Assembly: GCA_032718475.1 (NCBI GenBank)
Contig: JAUCBJ010000315.1
Coordinates: 1-64,000 of the forward strand
DNA length: 64,000 bases
Direction: 5' to 3'
From: Nemertoderma westbladi
Taxonomy: Eukaryota; Xenacoelomorpha; Nemertodermatida; Nemertodermatidae
Below the pieces are notes generated by a model, which was not told the DNA's origin, did not search any database, and worked only from the letters and a program-made list of their open reading frames with translations. This document shows positions 12,201-23,949 of the stretch, piece by piece (the first letter of the stretch is position 1; every line of letters starts with the position of its first letter). Made by a program: the position numbers and the translations under genes.

Positions 12201-13050
12201 TCCAAATTAACACTCTGAGTACGGTATACACAGCCAATAAAATCAAACGCTTATTAGGGTGATTGCGAGTAATTTCAACCCAGGTGTTTTCAGGGCCGGG
12301 AAAGTGTAGGTCCGGTCTAATGGTACCTTCGAGTTCATTACGTATGTGTATGGCAGTACCGCCTCTATCAAGCTTACCATAAGTTCTATAGTCACAAATG
12401 GGTTTTCTTGTAACCTTCAATGCAAATAGCATCTAGATCATGATCTTTTGTCAAAAAAGTTTCAGAGAAAGTTAAAATGTCAAACTTCGATGACAAAAAG
12501 TGTAGAAAATCCGTGATAGCAGAAAAATTTGACGTAATACTCCTACGATTGAGATGAAACACGGAAAAGCCGTTATGACAGTCATCAAATTTCTGGCTAA
12601 ATTTAGTTTCGTTCAAATATTCATCTGTAATAATATTTGAAACGAGATTTCCATCAGGGTTTATGGAATTAAACATATTATCAGTAGGGTCAGTATCCAG
12701 ACTCATAAGATCTTCCATATCGCAGCCAAATATATCCATATCATTATTGTCAACAGAATTAAAGGAAAACAAATTTAAGTAGCAAATATTACACCAATAA
12801 TTCGCGTCTTTTTGGATCCCATTAGCATAGTCTGTTGGATCCAGGAAGGTGCCACATTGTCTTTGAAATTGGAATCTACATAGGCAACAAAAAAAGGACT
12901 GATCAGTCCGTTCAAATTTTCTATAGCAAAATCCACAGCATACGTCAACATCGGGAGGTCTAAGCGACTGAAAAGCCAGTGTAATTACATACATGTAAAG
13001 TGTCAGACAAGCAGGATGAAAAAAAACAAGGTGATACATCAGAAATCACA
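9232..13050 (-). pseudogene. CR1/L2-like LINE, near full length, with PHD-type finger
   Basis: On the minus strand the order of domains is complete. From 13,039 a cysteine-rich PHD-like finger (CCGFCYRKF..., ending WCNICYLNLF) is followed by APE endonuclease motifs (FSVFHLNRRS, FDILTFSETFL, later GSTDHLP). The linker leads into RT fingers (PVFKGGDPLATTNYRPISLL, about 11,000), then motif B GIPQGTVLGP and motif C FADDT (about 10,560-10,650), then thumb KYLGILIDSNLS and the terminal block around 9,770-9,960. The frame changes several times (near 12,430, 12,140, 11,940, 11,450, 10,980 and 10,660), so it is inactive. The 3' end reads GGCTACACTAGC...AACATTAAACTAAAC, finishing near 9,232. The corresponding place in the inverted copy (about 47,835-47,870) lacks it. 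Confidence 0.85.
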
Positions 13051-13262
13051 TTATCGTATAACCGATCCCCACCTCATTAAAAAGTATTATTAATAATTAT
13101 AATTTTTATAATTAATTATTATTATTATTAATTAGTCCATTTATGTTGGACTAATTATCTTGGTATCATTCAACTAGAAACTCGTACATTAACAACTAGC
13201 TTTGCAATAGCGTTTGATTAACATAAGTCATGTTTAAATTACTTAATAATTTACTAAATATT
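13050..13262. other. AT-rich flank, possible 5' UTR of the LINE
   Basis: Contains TAAT-rich short repeats. It is absent from the inverted copy, so it came with the LINE insertion or was lost there; which one cannot be decided here. Confidence 0.4.
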
Positions 13263-13737
13263 ATCAGGATCATTTTTATGTTCCGGAACCTAAATCTCTA
13301 CCATTCATTAAAAGTCTCATTCACCCCATCCATTTTTATCCCATAAAGTTCCATCCATCGGATATAACTGGCGCTGTAATTGGCTACCTTACGTCAGAGG
13401 AGGCCACCAGTCCCTCCTCTTCATAATTGGTTAATTAATCGTAAATAAACTGTCAACCCATCTGTTATTACTAAGGCCCTTCTTGTTGTAGCTAAGAGTG
13501 AGACTACAATGATATGGAGTTATGTCGCTAAACTTAGGCCTAATGTTAAGGTATTCTGTTCTCGGTACATTAACGAGGTTTACGCTTCAATTGCTCTCTT
13601 ATCTTCGGATTACCAATGTTTCTATTTGGGGATTCTCTCATAACTGTCTCTCTCAAAAGTGCTGTGTAGGTATAAACTTGCGTACTGGTGGTACTATGTG
13701 TGTTTAGTGCTGTTCTTCCGGTCCCTGGAGTGTCTGG
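13262..13737 (+). repeat. Repeat C, copy 1
   Basis: Matches 36,785-37,165 in the same direction and 47,345-47,835 reversed. A 61-aa ORF (13,522-13,707, starting MSLNLGLMLRYSVLG) is kept with one difference in the reversed copy, but the surrounding DNA is equally similar, so this is not evidence of coding. No family recognised. Confidence 0.65.
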
Positions 13738-14147
13738 TTGCTGGAGTCCATGCTGGTCTCTAACTGCTGAGGACACCGAATATCTGGATGGCACATTCAC
13801 AAGAATGCTACGCCGGGTTCACTGTGTTAAGTACAATGTACTCTCATTGGTTCCCCCTAGTTTGACACTAGAACAAAGCCGCCTCCGCTTTGCGGGACAT
13901 TGCTTTCGCCAAGACGACCAGCCAGTGCATAATCTTGTACTTTGGCAGCCTCATGGAGTGAATAAGCATGGTGGACAGATCATGACTTTCTTGAGATGCA
14001 TCTTAAAGGACCCTGGCTTTGAAGATGCGGATGATCTAGCAAATTTCATGGGTGATAGGGAGTTGTGGTGGCGCAATTTTGTCGACAAGCCGGCACAGCA
14101 TTCTTAAAAATGCAGTTGCAATGCAGCATGCCGATCCTAGTAGTAGG
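13738..14147 (+). pseudogene. RTE-like LINE 3' fragment with a small internal deletion
   Basis: The frame (13,688-14,107) carries the LTAEDTEYLDGTFTRMLRRV block through DKPAQHS. About 30 bp encoding the middle of the segment after HCVKYN is lost compared with the copy at 52.9 kb. The tail GATCCTAGTAGTAG (14,133-14,146) runs directly into a minisatellite. The inverted copy of this locus (46,950-47,345) holds the same insertion, so it preceded the large duplication. Confidence 0.75.
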
Positions 14148-15015
14148 GGTGTGTGCTTGCTGTGTTGTGTGTCGGCTTGATCAGTTGTATACGTGTTTGT
14201 TTGATGTGTTGTACGTGTCTGCTTGCTGTGTTGTACGTGTCTGCTTGCTGTGTTGTGTGTACGCCGATCCTAGTAGTAGGGGTGTGTGCTTGCTGTGTTG
14301 TGTGTCGGCTTGATGAGTTGTATACGTGTCTGTTTGATGTGTTGTACATGTCTGCTGGCTGTGTTGTACGTGTCTGCTTGCTGTGTTGTGTGTATGCTTG
14401 CTGTGTTGTACGTGTGTGCTTGCAGTGTTGCACGTGTCTGCTTGCTGAGTTGTGTGTGCTTGCTGTTTTGTACGTGTCTGCTTGCTGTGTTGTACGTGTG
14501 TGTGCTTGCTGTGTTGTGTGTATGCTTGCTGTGTTGTACGTGTCTGCTTGATGTGTTGTGTGTGCGTGCTGTGTTGTACGTGTCTGCTTGCTGTGTTGTA
14601 CGTGTGTGTGCTTGCTGTGTTGTACGTGTCTGTTTGCTGTGTTGTACGTGTCTGCTTGCTGTGTTGTACGTGTGTGCTTGCGGTGTTGTGTGTATGCTTG
14701 CTGCCTTGTACGTCTGTGCTTGCTGTGTTGCACGTGTCTGCTTGCTGTGTTGTACGTGTGTGTGCTTGCTGTGTTGTACGTGTCTGTTTGCTGTGTTGTA
14801 CGTGTATGCTTGCTGCCTTGTACGTCTGTGCTTGCTGTGTTGCACGTGTCTGCTTGCTGTGTTGTACGTGTGTGTGCTTGCTGTGTTGTACTTGTCTGTT
14901 TGCTGTGTTGTACGTGTGTGCTTGCGGTGTTTTACGTGTCTGCTTGTTGTGTTGTACGTGTGTGCTTGCAGTGTTGTACGTGTCTGCTTACTGTTTTGTA
15001 CATGTGTGCTTGCTG
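14126..15015. repeat. Minisatellite, about 18-24-bp units (GTGTGCTTGCTGTGTTGTAC-type)
   Basis: About 860 bp of tandem units of the form TGCTTGCTGTGTTGTACGTG, with one larger duplication at the left end. The segment with the LINE tail GATCCTAGTAGTAGG plus about 110 bp occurs at about 14,133 and again at about 14,268. Many units are multiples of three and lack stops, so long Cys/Leu/Val-rich plus-strand and Thr/Gln-rich minus-strand frames are open in several phases at once. These are not genes. The inverted copy of this locus (near 46,930) has no such array. Confidence 0.9.
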
Positions 15016-17140
15016 TTAAAGTAGATTGTTATTTGTGCAATTGTGCACTAGCACACAGTCTCCCAGTATTGTATGCTTGCTGTAGAGTGTTATTATTTTC
15101 AGTATGGAAGCACCAAGTAGGCATACAAGTGACATAGAATTTCCTGCCTGTGCGACTGTGTTCTTGCTGGGAGTAGAACATTTACATCAGGACAATTCGT
15201 ACATTAATATTGTTAGGTCTATACAGTATTGTCTGGCTGCGAAATATTCTCCTTCTTCCATTTCTTGCTGTACTTTGATCTTGTTCTATAGTATGGCCAT
15301 CCTGGACTGTGTTTTAACCTGAACACGTGTGTGCTTGGTGTATGCACTTGCTGCTATACCTACAACCACTGAAAGTGTACAAAAGTTTATAAGAAGACAA
15401 TGTATATTCTATGAAACTGAATTCTCCCATAGGTGCCTCTACAGTTACACTGTAACAGGGCCCGACCCAAGTCGTCATACTGCTGTGTCCCTCTATACAC
15501 AACGGCCGACTGACTGGGTTTTATTTGTATAAGAATGTTGCAAAGAAAGTTGAGTAATTATATCACTTGAATTATAGGGCGCTGTCCGCTGGGCGTTTAG
15601 CAGGGGGTATTAAATGGGCGGCCCTTACGAAAATCTCTAGGGAGTATTAAAATGGAACATATGGTCTTATATTGAGTTTGTTAATTGACAGGGTCTGATA
15701 ATTGTAAGCGAAGCTTAAACTAAACAATCGACGCTGTAAGTGGCTGTTTCTTTGTCACTTTTAATGTCGATCAATGAAGATTTCTTGAAATCTCACAAAT
15801 CGTCGACTTTTGACTTCTACAGGCAACCTTACTGTATAACATGCGTGGCGAGAATTATGTCCCTTTCAAATTACGTTTAAAAAATTTAATAAAAATAAAT
15901 TTGCTGGAAGAATCCGCATTTTGATCAGTTAATAAGATGTAAATCTAACTAACAACAGCAACATACAGTGCTATGTTTGCTAAAGCTCACCTTACTTAGT
16001 GGTTCGCCCAACATTATTACAGTGTTGTTTGCTACAACAGTTAATTTTTGCGTCGAGAGGATTTCATTTTGATTGCGTCAATAGTTGACCACCCACCCCC
16101 CTATCTTTTTCGGTGAGTGTAATATGTAGATTAAATAAATGGTCGCATACTAAATAAAGTTTTCTTTATTGTTTTGGTTAGAAAGATCTCCACTGTAACA
16201 TGTTCCTTTCCATTAATATTCTAAATTAAATTCCTTTTCTATATTTTTTAAATCCATTAATCACATAATTTGTGTTTGTGATCATTTACCACCTTTAACA
16301 CAAGATATGAGAGTGCTTTACTGCGGATATCCCATTGATAGTGCGATCGTAGAGAGTCAGAAAAAGTAATTTGGGTCTCCTTTATAAATACATCATGTAT
16401 ATATAGTTTGTTATAAATGATCTACTCTGATAAAATCGAATTTAATCCCTTCCAACTGAATTGATACAGTATAACCTGGACACCAACGTCCAACACCGCA
16501 TACAGCCGAGTTCTGTGAAGAATAATCGGAATAATTATTTACGGAAACAACCGCCTTCCTCTTGTGGCCAACCTCAACTCGAGATAAATCCCCGCAGATA
16601 TAGAACAGCTCTTGGGTTCCGCAGCCCGTTCTAACACTCTAATACCCCTCACTGATAAGGGACATGCGACCCGGGCGCAGTTACAAATACGGGTTAATTG
16701 TTTGCAAACTCAATAGATTCTATGGGTCCATCGCAAACCGCTAACTCGCTCGGCCCAAACCCACAAACAGGATGGACCTCCTCCTACTTATAATGTGTGA
16801 ACTTCTTCAAGAGGACATTGTCTGTTACAGTTAGGGTTTAGGGAGGGAGGCGTGTGGCTCCTTAACTCTCTCTGCTCTGTGGGGAGTAATTATCTGGAGA
16901 AGTGTGTCGCAACAGGGGACTGTTTAAACCTCGGTTAATCTGTAGGTTCAGGTAGAACGTTGGTGTCTGTCTGTCTGTTGGGGTCCGAGTTAATTGGGTG
17001 TAAATAATGGCTCTAAATATTCTCGGATATTAGTGGTAGATAATTATAATATAACTGCTCCGCAATCAGAATTTTCAAAGATAAATCATTTCCTCCTCTG
17101 AAAATGCTACTGAATTAAAAACTAATTAATTATTGGGTGA
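15016..17140 (+). repeat. Repeat D, non-coding
   Basis: The part 15,190-15,540 recurs reversed at 46,620-46,930. The part 15,540-16,200 recurs reversed at about 46,000-46,620. The part 16,600-17,140 recurs reversed at 38,580-39,115. Together with repeat A it forms one long unit in the left half that is split in two on the right. No open frame resembles a known protein. The function is unknown. Confidence 0.7.
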
Positions 17141-17706
17141 CTACAAAACAAAGACCAAAGACCCATGACTCAAATAATAAAGACCTGTACAAAACACATG
17201 TTTTAACTTTCGTTTATTGTTCTGGTTCCCACAACACGCCTCTGTAACCTGCTCCGTTACTAATATATAACACCTGAATTCTCCCAAAAATGAAACTATA
17301 AGTTGTTCTATTGACTTTCGTTTATTGTTTTGGTTAGAATAACGTGCCACTGAAACCTGCTCATTTCCCTTAATTAATATTTTTACATTGAGAGAAGAAA
17401 TTAATTCACCGAGTTGTGATTTGTTCTTACAAAGCGAGCGCAGAGAGTGAGGTTTGCTTAAATAATCGGTTCTTTAACGTTTAATACAGTAGGACCTTTT
17501 CATACAATGATCTACGGAATTATATTAAATAATTTATTTTTATTGGGGATCCAAACGCTTAATAAATTAAACTCTCTCATATTCTACTGTTTATGAATAT
17601 TAATAAAATTTATATCCATTTCATGGAACTAATTGCTGTTACTAAAAGAACTATATGGTAAACAATAATACATTTTCATAATTAATTGTGATTCTCCACA
17701 TATAAC
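17141..17706 (+). repeat. Interspersed repeat A, copy 2
   Basis: Nearly identical to 1-560 in the same orientation and to 38,166-38,575 reversed. Here it directly follows repeat D, as it does (inverted) at 38.58 kb. That shows A and D belong to one unit at this locus. Confidence 0.8.
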
Positions 17707-18620
17707 AGGATAATTTAAGAGTTATCAAAAAAGAAAGACAGGCATCTGGCTGTTATCTTTGTTGAGTTCTTCAAGGCCTTTGATTCAGTCTCTAACCGAT
17801 CTAGACTTTGCTGATGACTTAGGAGTACTCTCAGAATCACTAGAGGGAGTCCAACGGCTCCTCAGCTCATTAGATCATGCTGCTTCTAGAGTTGGTCTTT
17901 TTATTAACTCTAGAAAGACCAAAATTTTGACAGTTAACTTTGAAAGTCCTCAGGAAATATCTGATCGTATGTGCAGAAGCTCAAAGGATAGTATGCTTGA
18001 GCATGCGTGGACGACTTCTGTTACCTGGGATCATGGATCCGGAAGCCAGGTGAGGACCAGGATCCCAGGATTTGGAAGTCACCGAGAATTAATCGGAAAC
18101 TTAAGGTCCGATTATTTAGAGCAGCAGTAGTTCCAGTAATCCTCTATGGGAGTCCATGCTGGGCTCTAACTGCTGAGGACACCAAATCTCTGGATGGCAC
18201 ATTCACAAGAATGCAACGCCGGGTTCATTGTGTCAAGTACAATGCACACATCCCAACCAGGGATATATATATAACATTGGAGGTGTCTCATTGGTTCCCC
18301 CAAGCTTGACACAAGCTTGCTCCACTTTGCGTCCTGCAAAGCGGAGCAAGCTTTGTCTTGCTTTGAAAGCTTGCTTTGAAAGGTTGCTTTCGCCGTGAGG
18401 ACCAGCCAACACATAATCTTGTGCTTTGGCGGCCTCATGGAGTGAATAAGCATGGTGGACAGCCCAAGACTTTCTTGAGACGCATCTTAAAGGACACTGG
18501 TCTTGAAGATGCGGATAATATGTCATGGGTGATAGGTAGTTGTGGCGGCGCAATTTTGTCGACTAGCCGGCAGAGCATTCCTAAAAATGCAGCTGCAATG
18601 CAGCATGCCGATCGTAGTAG
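17707..18620 (+). pseudogene. RTE-like LINE copy with deleted RT core
   Basis: The start reads FVEFFKAFDSV (RT motif A) and then jumps almost at once to LTDLDFADDLGVL (motif C), so the region between motifs A and C is deleted. The thumb (SRKTKILTVNFES) and C-terminal region follow, with frameshifts near 18,005 and 18,140. A local scrambled segment at about 18,305-18,390 contains an inverted repeat (TTGCTCC... / ...GGAGCAAGC). The tail GATCGTAGTAGTAA ends at about 18,620. This copy is absent from the inverted block at 38.15 kb, where the flanking DNA is also deleted. Confidence 0.8.
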
Positions 18621-18689
18621 TAATGGCTTAATTTTATTCAAACCATCGAATGAAACAAAATTTGTATCACATAATTTTCTTCAATAATA

Positions 18690-19995
18690 TAATACCGCAC
18701 CAATAATGGAGATGATTTAAAATGTCACAATTCCTTAGCGAGGTGTTTCAATGGACCAACAAGCTGAATAACAATTTAATTTAGTTTCAATGTATTTAAT
18801 AAACTTGGTAAACCAAGTTTTTATAAACCAGCTATATATATATTTCTTCCTAAATATAATAAATATATTTTTGAATATTGAATAGGAGGAGAATCTTTCT
18901 GGTTAATTAAGCCAAGTAATGTCTTTTCACAACCGCGTGTTCCACTGTAATCCGTTACTGTTTCCCAAGTTGGTTGCCTTGGTTCCCATTTATCGACTCC
19001 AGTAATGGATGAAGGTCTATGTTGGGCTACAGCAATTGAATCCCTGTTCCCACGTAGTGTTGCCCCATCTAGGGATCGAACCAAGACCTCATGATTGGAA
19101 CACCAGGAATTTTCCCACTAGACGTATATTTTTGTATATTAATTTATATAATAAATTACTTCTCCCGTGTGACACATATTAATTTCAAGATAACTTAATG
19201 ATAAGTAATGTTTAACTTTTGTGTGATTTAATGGCAACGAAACACAGGATTACATACAACACACTGGCCGGCCGTTGACACAGTTTTAAAAAATATCAAA
19301 CTTATTTTTCCCACGTAAGTTTAACTCGAGAAAAATGAAGCGTAAACTATATCAGGGTCGTTAACACTCAACCTTTTCCCTTTCAAGTAAACTGCTAACC
19401 TAACCTAACACCAATTAGCCTTTAGGCCTATCTATAGGGTCAGTCAATGGGGCGACGTCCTGTTGTGTGTCGGCAGACAGCCCCTACCAACCTACCGGTA
19501 CAATGTCAGCCACTATTATGTAGTTTGTTTAGGTTTAATGAGTTTGAATTTTCCTCTCTTTGCTGCTTTTTAAACGGCCCCAGATATTATTTCGACTAAC
19601 AAATAATTTTGCTCCAACGAACAATTATGCTTTGGCCCAATGCCACCTTTATGTAAACCTTTGTGCGTGCGATTCAACATTCACTCCGAAAGGGGTTGGC
19701 CTTTTTTCTACCGTCCTTCTTTCTTTTGTGTGACTACATTTTATAGCGCTTTAAACGATGTATAAAAAACATAAAAAATTATGGCGACATCACTTTATAA
19801 CTATAATCTTTAGTAGATTGCACAAATAGAAAATGTTGTTTCACGTTTGTCGGCGATATGTCGTTTATTTTTGATTTTTAGTGATCGAAAAAGTAAGATA
19901 GTGAGTTGTGAAGGTGCAATTTTATCTTGATGAATTGTTAATGCAAGCTGCATTACAGGAAGCAAATTATGTGCAGCTGCTATGCAGCAGGCCAA
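18690..19995 (-). repeat. Repeat E, copy 1 (contains a tRNA-derived SINE)
   Basis: Matches 37,290-38,150 reversed over most of its length. The part 19,540-19,900 is non-coding and ends in a SINE-like 3' piece (GCAGCTGCTATGCAGCAGGCC near 19,972). The SINE is annotated separately. The array of TACTGTAGTAG units begins shortly afterwards. Confidence 0.65.
18820..19128 (-). mobile_element. tRNA-derived SINE, copy 1
   Basis: On the minus strand a tRNA-like head (about 19,126-19,060) has a plausible A box (CTAGTGGGAAAATTCC) and a good B box (GGTTCGATCCC), 24 nt apart as in tRNA genes. About 240 bp of unrelated body follow, ending in the palindromic CTTGGTTTACCAAG (about 18,806-18,819). The T-arm does not pair fully, so this is a SINE promoter rather than a working tRNA. 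The second copy is at 37,729-38,065. Confidence 0.65.
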
Positions 19996-20023
19996 TATAC
20001 TGTATATATTTATCTGTTTACTA

Positions 20024-20222
20024 CAGTAGTGGTACTGTAGTACTGTAGTAGTACTGTAGTAGTACTGTAGTAGTACTGTAGTACTGTAGTAGTACTATAG
20101 TAGTACTGTAGTAGTACTGTAGTAGTACTGTAGTAGTACTGTAGTACTGTAGTACTGTAGTAGTACTGTAGTTTGTACTGTAGTACTGTAGTAGTACTGT
20201 AGTACCGGTAGTGTAGACCGGT
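20024..20222 (+). repeat. TACTGTAG/TACTGTAGTAG array 1
   Basis: About 195 bp of tandem 8-bp and 11-bp units, reading TACTGTAG and TACTGTAGTAG on the plus strand, directly before a truncated reverse-transcriptase element. There are no unique spacers, so it is not CRISPR. Confidence 0.9.
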
Positions 20223-22728
20223 AGTGTTCTAGATCTGGAATCGGAAATCGAAGTAAACCAACAGCGGGTGAGAGTCCTTGATGTTCTCAGCGAGAAGCAT
20301 CCAGCAGCAGCTGCACCCAAAGCCGAGGCCTTATTAGTGTGTGATGATGAGTTGCCACTTCGGGTTGATGTCGAGATCACAGCCGCGCACATAGAGTCGA
20401 CAGCGCGGCGACTGAAAGGGAGTGGTGGGCCAGCCGGCAGCGACTCAACACGCTGGCGGGACTACCTTATCCGGTATGGGGCACACAGCCAGCGTTTACG
20501 CGAATCTATTGCCTCTATTGCGTGTTCACTTGCTAACAGTGTAGTGCCATGGGAATCAGTTCGGTCGCTGATGGCTAGCAGACTTAATTGCCCTCGATAA
20601 GTGCCCCGGGGTTAGGCCCATAGGCATAGGGGAGTGCCTCCACCGAATCTTGGGTAGATCAATGGCAGAAGCAACTGGAGATGATGTCACCACTACGTGT
20701 GGCGCAGAGCAGTTATCTGCGGGCGTGATGGCAGGTGTGGAGGCCGGGGTACATTCAATGCGCTCGGTCTTCGACGAACATAGTGAGGATGGAAGGGGCA
20801 TTATTATGGTTGATGCAGCTAATGCCTTCAATTCGCTGAACCGAGTCGCAGCCTTGTGGAACGTCAGGCAGCTGTGGCCTCGATGTTCAATGTTTCTCTT
20901 CAACTGTTACCGTGGACACAGCATTCTGACAATAAAGGGAACCGATGCTGTGCTGTTCAGCGAAGAGGGTGTAACACAAGGAGATCCTTTAGCTATGTCT
21001 TTTTATGCTTCAGGCTTCCTCCCTTTAATCCACGAGTTGCCATCACTTAAGGTTCGCCAAAGTTGGTTCGCTGACGACTCTTCTGGTGCCGGAAAGCACC
21101 AGGATATTCTCGAGTGGTACGAGCACTTACTTCGTCTGGGCCCCGCTCTTGGATATTACCCTCAGTCCGCCAAAAGCTTTCTCGTTGTGGCTCCGGAGTT
21201 TCTGGAGGAAGCCCAAAGTGTATTCGCCGAGCACAATATTAACATCGTTACAGGACACCAATTTCTGGGCGGGTTTATTGGTAGCGAGTCGGAGTGTGTG
21301 AAGTATGTCGGCGCCAAAATCGCATCCTGGGTAGCCTCAGTAGACAAGATGGCCGAGGTGGCGGAGGCCCAACCCCACGATGCTTTCTCAGCCGTAGTTT
21401 GCTCACTCCAACGGGAGTGGGCATACCTCCAACGCGTTGTCCCAGACTGCAGCAGTCAGTTCGATGTGCTAGAGGAAGCGATCAGCGATAGGTTCCTGCC
21501 GGCAGTCTTCGATGGGCGAATTTCGCAACCAGAACTCAAGTTGTTTGCCCTGTCTCCGCGAATGGGTGGTCTGGGGTTGCGGAACCCGGTTAACGAGGCC
21601 GATACCAACTTTGCTGTATCAGAACTTGGGACACAGTCGCTGGTGAACGCGATCGCCGGGAAGGAGCCATTCTCCTTAGCCACCCACCTGAAGTGCATGG
21701 AGGGAGTGCGCATGACATCTCGGAAAGAGAGGCAGGGTATGGAGAAAGCCCAGCAGGAGGAAGCGTTGGAAGGAATGGCGGAGCACCAGTGTGTCGCTGT
21801 CCAACGGGTGGCGGAGTTCAGGACCGGCGGCTGGCTATCCTCTCTTCCGGTAGCCGAACACCAGTTTGACCTCTCACCCCGGGAGTTTAGGGACGCTGTG
21901 GCTGTCCGGTATGGTAGACCCCTCGTAGGTGTCCCTTGCAGATGGCACTGGGTTTGATCTAAACCATGGGTTGAATTGTAAGAAGGGTGGTTTAGTGATT
22001 CAGCGTCACAACGAGCTCCGCGACGCAGTCGGTGACCTCGCGGCCCTGGCATTCGGACCACGAAACGTTATGCTCGAGCCAGTGGTCCGCGAGCAGCACG
22101 AGGATGGCGACGGGGCTGGTCTGCGATGCGATGTCGGCATTAGGGGGGCATTCAGTACCCAGACACAGGCGTTGATTGACATACGTACAATTAACCTTGA
22201 CGCCGTGTCTTATGCTGGGTGCTCCGTGAGGTCGGTATTGGAGTCGGCGGAAGAGGAGAAGAAACGCTTATATACAGCCGCAGTTTCCGCCCGCCGAGGT
22301 GATTTCTCCCCTTTCGTCGCCTCATGCGACGGCATACTGGCACCGCAGGCCAATAAGCTGTTGCGAATCATCGCAGACCGCCTACACACCAACTGGGGGA
22401 AACCATACAGTTCGGTAATGGGGTGGGTGCGCGCACGCATATCGTTCGCGATAATCCGCGGTACTTCCCATTGCCTGCGAGGGTCGCGGGTGAGATGGCG
22501 AAGTGGTTTGGGGCTTGAGGACGGCGCCGGGATACCAGGGGGCTTTGCTTAGATATTTGATCTATATGTCGTAAAATTTAATATTTACAAATCAATATAT
22601 TTATTCTCTATGGTGTAATTGATTAGTGAACTCTATTGTGTAATCGATTGGTGTATTCTATTGTGCAATTGATTCATATATTAATTACCACAATATACTT
22701 AAGTTGTAGTTATCCATCAAAAAAAAAA
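20223..22728 (+). pseudogene. RLE-type reverse-transcriptase element 1, 5'-truncated, in the microsatellite
   Basis: Three frames carry one protein. At 20,268-20,600 is the pre-RT segment (ending SVRSLMASR); at 20,606-21,945 the RT core; at 21,945-22,552 the C-terminus. The RT has PGVRPIGIGE, motif A MVDAANAFNS, motif B GVTQGDPLAM, motif C WFADDS and KFLGG-like FLGGFIGSE. The C-terminus has NCKKGGLVIQRHNELRD and ends in a region shared with the other copies. Two frameshifts (about 20,600 and 21,945) disable it, and the N-terminal CXC motif is missing. The 3' UTR runs to a short poly(A) at 22,719-22,728, after which the array resumes. Closest relatives in this window are 24.9-27.2 kb and 48.9-52.5 kb. 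Confidence 0.85.
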
Positions 22729-22950
22729 GTGGTACTGTAGTACTGTAGTAGTACTGTAGTACTGTAGTAGTACTGTAGTACTGTAGTAGTACTGTAGTAC
22801 TGTAGTAGTACTGTAGTACTGTAGTAGTACTGTAGTACTGTAGTAGTACTATAGTAGTACTGTAGTAGTACTGTAGTAGTACTGTAGTAGTACTGTAGTA
22901 CTGTAGTAGTACTGTAGTACTGTAGTTTGTACTGTAGTACTGTAGTAGTT
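22729..22950 (+). repeat. TACTGTAGTAG array 2
   Basis: About 220 bp, mixed 8/11-bp units, between the poly(A) of RT element 1 and a poly(T) tract. Same strand orientation as array 1. Confidence 0.9.
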
Positions 22951-22995
22951 TTTTTTTTTTTACTCAAAAGCCTCCATATATTATAATATTGTACA
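22951..22995 (-). mobile_element. Short poly(A)-tailed insertion, minus strand
   Basis: A run of 13 T at about 22,950-22,962 is followed by about 30 bp of unique sequence before TACTGTAG-like bases return. Read on the minus strand this is the extreme 3' end of a poly(A)-tailed retrotransposon inserted in the array in the opposite direction to the RT elements. Confidence 0.45.
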
Positions 22996-23009
22996 GTACT
23001 GTAGTACAG

Positions 23010-23745
23010 TCGCAGTAGAGCCAACACTCCAGCCTCTAACAGGTGAGGAGTTCACCCACAGATCCACCTCCACAGAAGATCAGGCGAGGTTGGACGTCTC
23101 TGTCAGCGGGTTCTGGGGTGGCCGGTTCGAGAAGACTTACTTCGATGTCTCGGTCTACAACCCTCTAGCGGCCACCAACGCAGCCATGACCACCGAGGGC
23201 GCTTATTCCCACCACGAGGCGCGGAAACGCCTGAAGTACGAGGAGCGCATCCGAGAGGTCGAACTGTCGTCGTTTGTGCCTCTGATACTTTCAGCCTTTG
23301 GTGGTACCGCGCCAGCGATGCAACAGTTCGTTAAGCGTTTATCGCTTAAACTCTCGGATCGTCGCGACCTCAGCTACTCTGAGTGTATCTGCTGGACGCG
23401 GAGGAAGATAAGCTTCGCGCTTCTCCGCTCCAGTTTGATGTGTCTCCGTGGAGCGAGATCCGCCACCAAACGCCCCGTTTATCATCAGGTGTCCGCAGAC
23501 TCGATTCGCCTGACTAACGCTGATACCAACACCGGCTAGACTGACTGTCAGTGGTAGTCATAGGCCTCTAAACAGGCCCTTCTTTCTTTATTTATTATTT
23601 TTTTTATTATCGGTATCGGTGTAGGAATTATTTATTTTGTTCTATTAATAAAGTGCCTGTAAAAGAGTTATGCTGATATTGTGCAAATTATATAATAAAC
23701 TAGTAAGTTAAAAAAAAATAATAATAACAATACTATACAGGCTCC
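23010..23745 (+). pseudogene. RLE-type element 2, C-terminal fragment
   Basis: The open frame (about 23,016-23,539) encodes only the end of the protein: RLDVSVSGFWGG, then YFDVSVYNPLAATNAAM, HHEARKRLKYEERI, LSAFGG and a final FALLRSSLMCLRG. The spacing of the acidic D residues in DVSVSG and FDVSV resembles a PD-(D/E)xK nuclease core, but this is an inference. The 3' UTR ends in an A-rich tract (23,709-23,735). The copy is strongly 5' truncated, as expected of target-primed reverse transcription. Confidence 0.8.
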
Positions 23746-23749
23746 TACT

Positions 23750-23792
23750 GTAGTACAGTACTGTAGTAGTACTGTAGTACTGTAGTAGTTGG
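23750..23792 (+). repeat. TACTGTAGTAG array 3 (short)
   Basis: Four to five units between element 2 and the leader of element 3. Degenerate units (GTACGATGTAGTACGG) continue for about 60 bp. Confidence 0.75.
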
Positions 23793-23949
23793 AGTACAGC
23801 AACCCATGTACGATGTAGTACGGATACCGGTACAGCATTTTGTACTACACGGCAAGTACCAGTACAAGTACCAAGTGATAGTAATACCTGCTCGACTGCT
23901 CGACGCCAGTTCCTGAGACTCGAGCTCGGACTAAACCTAATCCACACAG

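Noticed and set aside
13522-13707. 61-aa ORF conserved in two places as a gene
   Set aside because: The flanking non-coding DNA is just as similar; conservation follows from block duplication.
14137-15137. Long Cys/Leu/Val-rich and Thr/Gln-rich ORFs up to 283 codons
   Set aside because: Open in many frames because the minisatellite unit has no stops; no family, absent from the inverted copy.
1-17706. Repeat A copies at 1 and 17,141 as the two LTRs of one retrotransposon
   Set aside because: Seventeen kb apart, with unrelated LINEs in between, no gag-pol, and a third copy inverted at 38 kb.
20024-22950. CRISPR-like array
   Set aside because: Units of 8 and 11 bp in direct tandem with no unique spacers, in an animal genome.
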